Source: Ophiosphaerella korrae (Eukaryota > Ascomycota > Dothideomycetes > Pleosporales > Phaeosphaeriaceae). Taken from it: a DNA stretch of 64,000 bases. The position numbers and the translations under genes are program-made. Within the stretch, counting starts at the first letter, position 1. The number at the start of each line of letters is the position of its first letter. The notes beneath the pieces were generated by a model. That model was not told where the DNA came from and did not search any database. It saw only the letters and a program-made list of their open reading frames with translations. Shown here piece by piece: positions 12,563 through 22,934 of this stretch. Location: the NCBI GenBank assembly GCA_028456385.1, contig JALNQF010000022.1:248001-312000 (forward strand), read 5' to 3'.

Positions 12563-12867
12563 TTCTGGTGCCGGCCTTTGCCCCCGAATTAGAATTGGCA
12601 TCACATTGCATATAGCCAGCCCATCAAAACGTTTATTGTTATTGTTTGAGTATAGCCAATCATTCGTTAAACCGGCAGGAGGATCCCCGCGGACTAGAGT
12701 TTGGTCAAAGGGGAAAACATGAGCTTACAACTGATGGAGGGATATCTTACGCTGCCACCTACTTTCATATGACTCTAGATTTCAAGGCCTGAAGATTAAC
12801 CATAGGGAAAGAAAGTCAGGAGACACACGGATATTTATTTGGCCATTTCCAACGTTTTCTAGGGAAT

Positions 12868-13284
12868 TTACTTCCAGGCTTTCAACGTCGCTTGCTGCGC
12901 GGTCAGCAAGCTTAGCAGGGGCAGAGTGACCCAACATACAAAACAGTGCCAGCTTTCCACTTTTTTGTTTTCGTTCCTGGATCCGGTAGTGGTAGTACCC
13001 CGCTGCGATCCCAACTTTTTGTTCAGCGTGTCCACCGTCTCTTGGAGATTGCGAAGAACGAGTTTCGTAGATTCACCCCACAGACGATAGAAGTCGTCCG
13101 ATCTATGGACTATCTTGAAACTCGCTCCCAAAGACTTGAGTATGGCCTCGGTAGCGTGAACCTGATTGGTAACGGCCTGGGCCTCCAGCGACGCACCTGC
13201 TACACCTCTGAGATAAATCGCACTGGACCCTAAAGCTTCCAGGATAGATCCCACGCTGACACTAATTGCAAGGGTTTCTGCCAT
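12868..13284 (-). CDS. orphan N-terminal domain of a fungal STAND (NLR-like) protein
   Basis: The 138-residue frame starts MAETLAISVSVGSILEALGSSAIYLRGVAG and continues with a helical segment (EAQAVTNQVHATEAILKSLG). This is the pattern of the fungal N-terminal domain found ahead of NACHT/NB-ARC modules in STAND proteins and in azaphilone-cluster-like small proteins. No nucleotide-binding or repeat domain follows: the frame ends after a hydrophobic stretch (WHCFVCWVTLPLLSLL) and stops. It could be a stand-alone helical protein, a remnant of a longer gene, or the first exon of a gene whose later exons are lost; the end AAGTAAAT could be a weak splice donor. The tail composition differs from the domain, suggesting that the reading frame entered non-coding sequence. 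Confidence 0.5.
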   Translation of the reverse strand: MAETLAISVSVGSILEALGSSAIYLRGVAGASLEAQAVTNQVHATEAILKSLGASFKIVHRSDDFYRLWGESTKLVLRNLQETVDTLNKKLGSQRGTTTTGSRNENKKVESWHCFVCWVTLPLLSLLTAQQATLKAWK

Positions 13285-15269
13285 GACATAGAGTTGGTGT
13301 TTCGTTGACGTGGATGAAGCAAGGCTGAGGCCGATTCGTCTTGATTTTGGGCGTCACAGAAATTGATGACATGAGCCGACAAATAGGTTTCTACCAACAA
13401 CCTGTGCTTTGTTAATGTGGTGAGTTGTATGCGTAACATCTTGTAGACACAAAGATGATAGAGATGTATTATTGTTGTACATCCAAGCACTAGTAACTGG
13501 CTTGAGATTTTGACGACACAGGAAAAATATGCGTATCACTTATCCCATAGCTAACTGAATTATTCGTCGTGTAGAGTGAAAACCACTCTCCATAAACTTT
13601 GGAGAAAGCGAGGGCGCATGGGGATAAAGGTATTCAAAGGGTCGAATAATCACAAATGCAGCGGAGCAAGAGCATGCGAGCACACTGACCAAAGGCGACA
13701 TCAATCCCGATAAGTACATCTGATCCTCATGCGCAATTTCGAGTCTTCCATATCCTGAATTTGCATGTAACAGGAGGAATACCGGCAGTGCTATTTGAAG
13801 TTCGAGTGAGGCGGAAGGACCCAGCGTTTCAATACATCCTTGTGACGAAATGGCGAATGATTCGACTTGTTGCAGATCGTTCGTTCGGTGGCAATACCGA
13901 CGTCAAAAATAGAACATTGCTTGCCCCAGCACGGACAATCTGACTTAATCTTTAGAAACCTGTGTTCGCGTGGCCGACAACGAGCGTCCCTGCGATGGAA
14001 GAACTCGCAACGTCAGTGCCTGTTGAGTTCGAGGACTGTGTTGAGCCTGATGGCTGCGCAACAATTCTACCCCTGGTAGCGTGAGTAAAGATGGCGCACC
14101 TAGAAGCCTTGGCACACCCTGGGTAAGCAACAGTCCGTTGAACGACGATTCAAATGAAAATGATTGTCTAGGAGGAAAAGAGGACCTTTGAGCAATGCAA
14201 TAACGAACATGACATCATGGAAAATAGGAGAAAGGTGTGCGATCGCGATGGCACGACTCGCCATGCCTGGACCCGTTGCCCGTTTGAGGCACCCCTGTCG
14301 CAGCGCATGATGGGCTCCACAGGGCTCGGGTATTGGGTATTGGGTCAGCAGTCGCAACAATAAACACGAATGTTTGAAACACTGGCCAGGGAGATTTCTA
14401 GAATTGCTGGGCTTGCTGTAGGGTGTATTGGACGCGTCACCAGTGGTTGCGTGCTGGACAGAATCTGCGTGTCAACTTTTTCAGCCAAAGGGAATGGATT
14501 AGGTATGGCAGCGACACGAGATGGAGAAACACCGTTGGTATCGATTCTGCAGGTGCGGATGGAAATTAGCTGGAGAAGCTGAGGGGGGCGATATTTTGTT
14601 GGGTTGACGGGTGCGGTGGTGCAGAGCCATGATGTCAAGCGCGTGGAGCTGAGGATTTTTGTTCCCACAGAAACGTGGTGGTGGGTTGTGGAACCAGCTG
14701 GAAGCGGACACGATGATGTGAAACGCGTGAGGTGGACAGCACAGTGTGGCGAGGGGCACGGCATGGTCAGCAGAGGAGTGCGAGGAATACTATGTAGGCA
14801 TGAGCAATGCAGCTGCTGTGTTTCAGAACATCAGCTTTGGGCGCAGGCAATTGCAAATGCGATGGAGGCAGGATGGCATAGGAGGGCATGGGATGGCGTG
14901 ATAGGCTACGAGATGCATGGCTGCTCAATAAAAGTTCCGAAGACGGCAGGCGGCTATTATTGGCGAGTGCAGCCGCTTTGGGCCTAGCACGCGTTGCCTG
15001 GCCAGGGCGACAGGGGGCTATGGCTCTAGCGCGCCGACGCTTGCTTTTGCTGTGTGCTCGGACCCAAAGGGGAAATGAGTACTGGCCCGAATAAAAGGGA
15101 GAGCGCATGCGCTGCTCTTTTGTTTCTTCACCACTCTCACTTCTCTCTTCCATCGCTACAGGTCTAATATCCCCTTTTCTTGACATTTGCTTGTTCAAGT
15201 TCGCCATTTCACCTACCAGCCCCAATCGTTAAGTTTTAATCCACAACAACACCAACCACCAACTTCAAG
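13285..15269. other. 2-kb gene-free stretch with promoter of the next gene
   Basis: Short overlapping frames on both strands show no domain. The right end has features of a promoter for the plus-strand gene at 15270: an ATAAAA element near 15093, then a C/T-rich leader (about 15110-15200). I see no repeat or RNA gene. Confidence 0.5.
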
Positions 15270-15866
15270 ATGCGTGCCTCCGTCTTCTACACTGCTGCTT
15301 TTGCCGCTGCTGTGTCTGCCCAGTCTGTAAGTTTGGCTCAATTCTCTCAAGTAACGATCATATCTAACACACCACAGTCCTCGGTCGACGCCTTCCCCCA
15401 GACCAACCTGCTCCGTCAGACCAATTCTCTCGGCGTTGTTACTGGCCAATTCCCAGTTGCCACTGCTCAGCCCACTCAGCCTGCTGTTGTCACCGCCCAG
15501 CCCGGCCAGCCTGCAGTTGTCACCTCGCAGCCTCTGCCCGCCAACATACCCGCTGTCGGCTCTGGCATCACCACTCTCCTCCTTGCCGGTACTGGCTCTG
15601 CTTTCAACCAGACCCGCACTGTCGTTGTCAGCGCCAACAACAGCACCACTGTCCAGATCAACACTGCTGCTGCTAGTGCTACTCCCTCGGGCAGCGGCGC
15701 CGGTGCCTCAGGCTCCGGTGCCGGTGCGTCTGGCTCTGGTCGCCAGTCAGGCAGCGGAACCGCTACTGGCACTGGTGCAGCCGCCTCTGGTAACGCTGGT
15801 GCCAACGTCAAGGCTGCCGCCGGCAGTGTTCTTGGCTTCGGTGCCATTGTTGCCGCTTTCTTGTAA
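15270..15866 (+). CDS. small GPI-anchored Ser/Gly-rich surface protein
   Basis: Two exons (15270-15326 and 15378-15866; 51-nt intron with ACACACCACAG acceptor) encode 181 residues. A signal peptide (MRASVFYTAAFAAAVSAQ) is followed by a region with short repeats around QPTQPAVVTAQPGQPAVVTSQP. A middle part contains several N-glycosylation sites (NQT, NNST). A Gly/Ser/Ala-rich stalk (GSGAGASGSG repeats) comes next, and a hydrophobic end (AAAGSVLGFGAIVAAFL) preceded by small residues is typical of GPI attachment. No enzymatic domain is seen. The layout of signal peptide, short domain, Ser/Gly stalk and GPI end matches many dothideomycete wall proteins. The intron sits right after the signal peptide, as in the CFEM gene at 11231. 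Confidence 0.85.
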   Translation: MRASVFYTAAFAAAVSAQSVSLAQFSQVTIISNTPQSSVDAFPQTNLLRQTNSLGVVTGQFPVATAQPTQPAVVTAQPGQPAVVTSQPLPANIPAVGSGITTLLLAGTGSAFNQTRTVVVSANNSTTVQINTAAASATPSGSGAGASGSGAGASGSGRQSGSGTATGTGAAASGNAGANVKAAAGSVLGFGAIVAAFL

Positions 15867-16321
15867 TCGCATGTGTAATGGTCTTCGTTACACGTCCGAG
15901 ACTAGGGAACATGGCACAACCACGCTTTCGTGCACCCGCGTCGCCCCGCATGTAGGGGCCACACGAGCCAGTTTTACCTAATGTACTGTGGAGTTTGGTG
16001 CAATGGCACCGTTACTGTCCTTGAGGCTGTTTGAAAAATAATTGGCATTGCATTGCATGGCATCTGGGGCGTTTTGGTACGCGGTTCATCGCGCCACACC
16101 CTGTGTTGGAACGGATTCAAGGTTTAGGTAATATATTATAATAGGATAGCTCGTTGAGATGCTGTAGGCGGTCTTCGCCAAATCAATTGACACAATTGAA
16201 CACTCACATACACTTGCGTTGTTATTGTTGATGTCGAGCTTACCCCTGATCTCCACGCCACCATGCATGTCACTCTCTTTAACCCCTCCACACCTCGCGT
16301 CTTCATCCCACCTCGCCAACC

Positions 16322-17274
16322 ATGACCTATCCCAAGCACATCCCCTCCCTCCCCTACACCTCGCCCCCCACGCCTCTCCAAACCCTCGATCTCTGGCTTC
16401 CCCGCCCCCTGGACCCCTCCAACTCCAACGCCCTCTGGATCATGTACGCCCATCCTCCTCCCCCACCTCCCCCCTAATCTCATACACTACCCACCTAACA
16501 ACCCCAACCAGCTACATTCACGGCGGCGCCTGGCGCGACCCAACCCAAACCTCCGCCTGCGCCCACCCAACAATCGCACACCTCTCCCCAAACACAACCT
16601 CCCACATCGCTGCCCTCGCCTCCATCAACTACCGTCTCTCCCCTTACCCCTCACACCCCACCCTCCCCTCCAATCCATCCGATCCAGATAGATCCGTCAC
16701 ACACCCAACCCACCTGCACGACGTCGCATTCGCCATATCCTTCCTGTGCCGCGAACATGGCGTCAAGCGATGGATCGGCGTAGGCCATTCGTGCGGCGCC
16801 ACGCTGCTGTGCCAGTACGTGGCCAGCCTAGAGGGCGACGGGGGTCCGGAGGGTCTTGTGCTTTCCGCGGGCATATATCACATTCCGCTGTTTCTGCGCA
16901 ACCATGCCCCGCCCGCATGTCCGGCGGAGGTGGCGTGGATATATCGAGAGATAGTGGAGGGCGCATTTGGGAAGGGTGAGGAGGCGTATTATGGGGTGTC
17001 GCCGGTGGCGGGGAAGTATGGGTGGGGGGAAGGGAGGGTAGTGGTTTTGGCGCATAGTTATGAGGATGAGTTGGTGGAGAGAGGGCAGCGTGATGTCATG
17101 TGTGTTGCGCTGGATCGGGAGGGGTGGGAGGTTACGGTGGAAGAAGATGATGAGGGGAGGGGATATGGCCGGGAGTTGGTGGTGAGGGATATCAAGGGGG
17201 CGCATGATTTTGTGTGGGAGGATGGGGAGCAGAGCGCGAGGTTGATTGGGGAGGTGGTGGAAAAGTTGGCTTGA
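16322..17274 (+). CDS. BNA7: kynurenine formamidase (arylformamidase)
   Basis: Two exons (16322-16443 and 16512-17274; 68-nt intron) give 294 residues. The start MTYPKHIPSLPY was chosen because it opens the family's N terminus; longer frames upstream only read through untranslated DNA and the intron. The oxyanion motif HGGAWRDP directly follows the intron. The nucleophile lies in GHSCG, the acid is probably in SYEDEL, and the catalytic His in KGAHDFVW near the end. The enzyme hydrolyses N-formylkynurenine to kynurenine and formate in tryptophan breakdown and de novo NAD synthesis, in the cytosol. The gene converges on the stomatin gene with only 113 bp between stop codons. Confidence 0.9.
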
Positions 17275-17387
17275 AGGGGGATGGAAGATGACGCTGCGTT
17301 GGACTGGTGCTATTGATACAATGAGATAATGTACAGCCGTCTCTTTCTTTTCTCTTATACAATCGCGCTACCAACCAGCTCTACTTG

Positions 17388-18709
17388 CTACCTATTGTTT
17401 AGCCTCTGATCCATGGCCTCATTGATCTCATTCTGGACCTGGTTGCCGCTCCGCTCAGCTCCATTCAACTTGCCTTGCAACTCTGCAATCTGCTTGCTTG
17501 CTTGACCTTCTCCTTTTATTTGCTTTCCTGTCTGCTTTGCCTGCGAGGCGTTCACATTGCCGTACACTGCCATGGCGCTTGCAATCATGCCGCCGATGTC
17601 ACCAACATTCCCAGGAACAATGATACTGTTGCCCTCCTTGGCCAAGTTAGCGAATGCGTCAACATACTTCTCAGCAACTGATAACGAGATTGCGCTTTGT
17701 GCTGCGCCCTCGCCCTGAGCGATTGCTCGTGCAACAGCATCAATCCCGTTGGCAGTTGCCTGAGCCTTAACAAGAATCGCCTCAGCCTCTCCACTCGCCA
17801 TATTGATCTGTTCGGCCCTCAACGCCTCAGAGGCTAGGATAACTGACTGTTTTCTTCCCTCAGCAATGTTGATGGCAGACTGTCGCTGACCTTCTGACTC
17901 GAGAATTTCGGCTCGCTTTGAACGTTCGGCGGTGACTTGGCGATGCATGGCCTCCACGACGGGCTCGGGGGCATGAATGTCACGAATCTCATAACGTAGG
18001 CAGGTGACGCCCCAGTCTTGGGCTGCTTCGTTGATAGCGGCGGTGATGTTTGCGTTCAGGTTAGCGCGCTCCTTTAAGACGTGATCGAGGGACAGCTGGC
18101 CGATTTCGGATCGCATTGTGGTTTGCGCGAGCTGGCCGATGGCATACTCTGCATCCTCAACACCATAGCTAGGCTTGTTAGCGAAAGTCTAAGATTTGGA
18201 GTGTCAACACGCAAATCCCGTGCTTACCTGGCCTTATATGCGTCAAACACCCTCGTATATAAAATACCATCGAGTTCCAAGGTAACATTGTCTGCTGTAA
18301 TGGCACTCTGGCTCGGTATTTCAATCGCATTCTCCTTCAAGCTCCGTACGTAGGCTATCCGATCAATAATGGGCATCAGCACGGCAAGACCAGGCTCCAG
18401 TATCCTGTTGAACTTTCCCATGCGCTCGACAATCCATGCTGTCTGCTGGGGAACGAATCGAATGATAGTATTAGTAGGAAGTCGCTTTGAGGATGAAAAG
18501 TAAGAAGGAGGACCGCCGGATTGTGAGTTGAATTGGCCAAGAGAGCCGAAGACGCTGGACGGGCTTGACGAGGCAGAGTGTGGGCCAAGCTGGGTAAAAC
18601 TACGGACAGCTGAAGGAGCCAAGGCAGCACTGAGTGGTGATGTTCTTGATGTCGAGTTTCTTAGTAGATTGGAGCCCCTAGAGGCCACAAGCCGAGTGCG
18701 CGACGCCAT
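17388..18709 (-). CDS. mitochondrial stomatin-like protein 2 (SPFH/prohibitin family)
   Basis: Two exons (18709-18228 and 18168-17388; 59-nt intron) encode 420 residues. The start MASRTRLVASRGSNLLRNST was chosen because it gives a typical Arg/Ser-rich mitochondrial presequence; in-frame starts at 18769 and 18811 would add 20 or 34 residues. The SPFH core runs from NTIIRFVPQQTAWIVERMGKF through LDGILYTRVFDAYKASYGVEDAEYAIGQLAQTTMRSEIG to the C-terminal coiled segment (TAERSKRAEILESEGQRQSAIN). Human SLP-2 organises cardiolipin-rich inner-membrane domains and a protease complex. The intron falls at the conserved KA-SYGVED joint. The C-terminal Gln/Lys-rich tail (about 50 residues) is less conserved. 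Confidence 0.92.
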
Positions 18710-19702
18710 GGTGAGGTCTGGGGCATGTGGTGACGATGGAGCGGAAAGCTCGAAGAAGTTCCGTTGCATCGGCGAAGCTGCGAAAGCGCCGACTATGATG
18801 ACATAATCCATGCATCCACCACCAATGCTATCGAGACTTCAATCTATTGGCATGTAAGAATTTCGACATCTAGTATCTGCTCACTGCATCAACATGTGCT
18901 AACATGTTCTTTGCTGATCCAACATACGATACCCTTCACCGCAGACATGTCGCATACCTTCTAACTTGAGGTCTTTTCCTTGTACGGATACACACAGACC
19001 ATACGTATTACCATTGAGCTATCTTAGGTTTTCTAGAGCGTTTTGACAGGTTTGATCACTCGATACCTTCTCCTAAAATCCTTCCTTCTTTCCGCCACGT
19101 ATGGATACTTGAACTGAATCGATATATCATGAAGAAACTTCAAGGGAGAAGCTTTATCCTTCAATTTCGTTGCTAATCATGAGGAGAAGATTGGAGATTG
19201 AATATTGGTCTTCTTCATATAGCGACAACAAAAGACCTTATGCAGCTGTTGGCCACTGGATCTTTATACCGGCAGTTGAGCTATCATCCCATATCGAAGC
19301 CATTGCAAAATCGAGCACCTGAAAGAGCAATACACTGTTTTACGTTCACCGTTGAATTGGGGTTGCTATCGGATCTCTTCTAGAATCAGGAATAGCGCAA
19401 TTCCCAAGCTGGTGATCAAGTTCCAACTCTGATTCCTTTACTCTTCACAATATCATAAGGATAGTAAAGTAAAGCTTTGCCGAGGCTAGGCTTTCTCGAA
19501 GGTCACGGAGATAGAAAAAGAAAAAGGAAAAGATGGTCAAAAACAGAGTACTGGGTCATGGCTTCTTTGAAAAGCATCAAAATCTTTAAATCAAAGTACA
19601 CCGCTCTAATATACATCCATTTACATCAACAGTTTGGCAGCGTCCATTAATGAGCGACCTAGGCTACGCTTTGTTATAATGACAGCCTTGCTACCAATAC
19701 GC
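18710..19702. other. 1-kb gene-free stretch
   Basis: This holds the promoter of the stomatin gene at the left and the 3' flank of the S33 hydrolase at the right. It contains A/T-rich simple sequence (for example an A-rich run near 19512-19532) but no coding signal. Confidence 0.5.
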
Positions 19703-21366
19703 TTACGACTGAACCCTAAATGAGTCTACAATACCCTTCCCAGAAAACACATCAAAATCAGGCTCACAAATCGCCCCCGGCTGTGGCAATGTCCCATTCA
19801 CGAAGTAATCCTGTGTCGCGCGAATTGCACACTGGCCCGGTGAATAAAGAACACAGTGCTATCACCAATGTTAGTCACTGCACAGTCTTGCCAATAAAGC
19901 ATCAAACTTACCCCAAGTCCATTATGCTGCAACACCACGCTGCCCTCAAACCCAGCCGATACATTGCGCGCACTTATCAACGGTGTACGTAGATCGTACG
20001 GGCTCCCAATAATCAACATGGGGTTCTTGGTCTTGGCCCTGAAGTTCCCTTCGTACCGCCCTTTAGCATGGAACTTCCAGAGCGAGCAACCCAGATAACC
20101 AAAGGTATACAGGTCTCCGAACAGTTTACCGCTCTTCAATAATTTTTCCACGCGCGGCTTGAGTTCTTCAAGGTCGTTAGAGCGGAAAGTAGCGTCGCCG
20201 CAACGAATAGCGAAGAGGTTATCTGTGTTGGCGTAAGGGCTCACTACATCTGGGAAGATGATGGGCCGATAGATATTGTAGGCCGTTGTATTTCGTTCCA
20301 AAATAGCTTCGAGATACCCTGCAAGAGGAATAGCAGACACGATTGTAGTACGAAGTCCAGAGTTGAGGGCCCCAAGAATTTGGCCCCGGCCAATGCGATC
20401 GGTCGTCACGTTACTGCCCATTACAATCGGATTATACTTGACCTCTTCGAGGAGGTCGTATACTTTTGCAGTCAGACTTTCCACGGTGGCGTTTCGTTTC
20501 GCGAGAGCACATTTTCCCCCAGCGTTAACGCATGCTTCTAGGAATTTCTCAAACGCAACATCGCCAAAGGGGACAGGGTCGTATTCCCAGGCTGAATTGT
20601 ATTCATGCGGGTTGACAACGCCATCGAGGACCATCCTGTCGATTCGATCAGGGAACATGGCGGCTGCGGTGGCTCCCAAATAGGTGCCGTAAGACTGGCC
20701 CCAGTAGCGTAGCATGCCGTCTTCACCAAGTGCGTCTACGACCTGCATAAGATCTCTTGCAACGAAGGCTGTCCCCATCAACTCCGCCACGTCCTTGGCA
20801 TTTTGATAGCAAGTGTCTGCATATTGCTGCAATGCAGCCCAAGTATTGCCGAGGGCGGTGTCCGAATCATTAGTCAAGGATCCAGATGTTGCGAGAAGAC
20901 GATCGATAGGCTTAGGATAGCAATTAATAGGCAATGTTTCCCCAGTTCCGCGAGGGTCTACTCCTATCAAATCGTGATGGCCACCAGTCATGATGGCCAC
21001 TAACGGCCCCGAGCTCGCCATGAATTCTACGGCGCCATTTCCAGGACCTCCAGGCTATGAAAGCATTAGCATTCTTTCGAATTTTCGTCAGCAGCGGTTA
21101 CTTACATTCAGCAAGATGCTGCCCTTGGATGGCTGAACTTTTGCCGGAATCTTGAGAAGAGAAAGGTTCAAACTCTTTCCATTGTCGATGTTGGTGTAAT
21201 CCAGAGGCACGGCGAGCGTGCCGCAGAAGGCCGCAAACTTGAATTTTTCAGTGCAATTTCTCCATTCTATGGTGCCGTTCTTTGGCAGACCGGTGGGTTG
21301 GGCCAGAGCGTATGGAAGAGCCAGGAGAGGCAACAAGATAGAATTTCTAGAACGCATATTGTACAA
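19703..21366 (-). CDS. secreted S33-family alpha/beta hydrolase (tripeptidyl aminopeptidase-like)
   Basis: Three exons (21366-21106, 21054-19912, 19858-19703; introns 51 and 53 nt) give 519 residues. The N terminus is a signal peptide ending ALPYALAQ; an in-frame Met at codon 4 is an equally good start. After the first intron comes PGGPGNGAVEF, the oxyanion loop of this family, then GVDPRGTG. The nucleophile Ser is in YWGQSYGTYLG, the acid Asp in IGSPYDLRTP and the catalytic His in NGLGHC, created exactly at the second splice junction. The C-terminal exon adds four family cysteines (HC, GQC, AIC) and ends SFRVQS. Family members remove tri- or dipeptides from protein N termini outside the cell; others are esterases. 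Without the last intron the frame would lose the catalytic His, so this splice model is strongly favoured. Confidence 0.9.
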
Positions 21367-22934
21367 GATCTATGATGAAGTTTGTATAGTCGGTTGATAA
21401 TTTGTGTGCAATTGAATTCCCACTTGGGCTTATTCCTGTCTGTCTATATACTCACTACTCCATTGACCCAATGCGGATCTAACTGTGCATGACCTTCAGG
21501 CAACCTGACTTGGACGCCATTTGAGTGATATCATGGGCGTTCCATAGCCATGTACTAGTCGTCAAGTTATTGTTATTCGTGGCGCTTCTTCTTGATGTCT
21601 TGGCCTTGATATTGTCTCAAAAAGGAAATAAGCTCGTAGACTGAGCTTATTTCTAGTAGCGACAAGCGAGGATATACTGTGCTTTAGGCTATGTCTATTC
21701 CCAGGTGTAGCTGAGCATCATTACACAGCGATAAGTACCTCTGGGCGCATTTTAATTTCCACAATTCCCCCAAAACCCTTTGTTTCATGACCTAAGAATT
21801 TCTTGAGGTGTTCGAATGTTTGATACAGATTCATGGTGATGAATGCGATGCTGATCTCTGCCAGGCTCAGATGCCGACAGCTTGTTGCTAGAACGTGCAG
21901 TGGTTGACAAGCATTTTCTCGAAGTCAAGAAGGTCTCCGCCAATTTGATCGCTGTCCTCTAAGCTTAAGAAAGTATTATGTTCTTTCTTCGCAGCTATCG
22001 AGTGCAGCGATGATAAATCTGATTGGTAAGCTTTCTCATAGGGTTTATTCAAGTAACGCCAGTAAACTCTGTCAATTGTGGCACGCGCAAAAAGGCTTTG
22101 GCAACAGTTTCTATCGCATTTCTCACATCTACTATGATTGGAACTGGCCTTAAGGTCGTCCTTGCCTTATGGCCATGCTAGCAAGCATTCAGTACTGTTG
22201 ACGAGGGACTTGTCTAGCCATGGTTCAGTGTTGGTGTTTATGACTGGAAATGCCATAAAGGGGCATGGGTTTAGCACACCCTTTCCTGTCTAGCCTACCT
22301 CGGTGCTGCTGATTGGCTGTTTCAACGATATCGTCAACTGATTCGGCGATATTATTGAAAATCGGTAGAGATCATGGAAAGCCTTGAACAATTTCGACGA
22401 TTTTGCCATGGCTGGATATTGTTGAAGGGTTTGACAAAATCGTCGAAACGGGCCAATTAGTGGGCTATGGCGGTGTGGTGGGGCTAAGCGAGGGTCTAAG
22501 CCTCAACTCGCAAGATGAATACAAAGGTGGCAGCACAAGCACGTCCACTTTTCCCTGGGTCTCGCATGGTCCCTTCTCGAGTTTTCCCGGGCCCATCGAT
22601 GTCGGATAGATTCTGCCGCAGTTACCTTAGACCTACTCGAACCATAAAAAATGCAGGTGCAGCTGCGTTAGGGCTGACGCTGGCAAAGGGAGAGGCGCTT
22701 GGAATCTTGGCTAATTCTACCAGCGTGGTCCACGGCAGCTTCCATAAAAACGGGGGCTTACCCGTTTAGTAGCCTATTATTCTAATAATGCAGGACAGAA
22801 CGGCTAACTCGGGTAATGCCCGAGATGGCGGGCATCTTTGCTAAGGCTGGAAGGTTATTTATACGACAGCATAGCTTGGTCTAATTAATATGCCTATTGG
22901 TGCCGAGTTATCCCGTCAGTCGTTGTGTCAATAA
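21367..22934. other. 1.6-kb gene-free stretch with an inverted repeat
   Basis: Divergent promoter space between the S33 hydrolase (minus) and the large surface protein (plus). A perfect 14-bp inverted repeat is annotated separately. I see no gene or transposase remnant. Confidence 0.5.
22392..22448. repeat. 14-bp perfect inverted repeat, 29-nt loop
   Basis: TTTCGACGATTTTG at 22392-22405 is matched by CAAAATCGTCGAAA at 22435-22448. It lies about 490 bp before the start of the large surface-protein gene. It could be a binding site for a dimeric factor, a hairpin, or ends of a very small element; no target-site duplication is evident. Confidence 0.6.
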
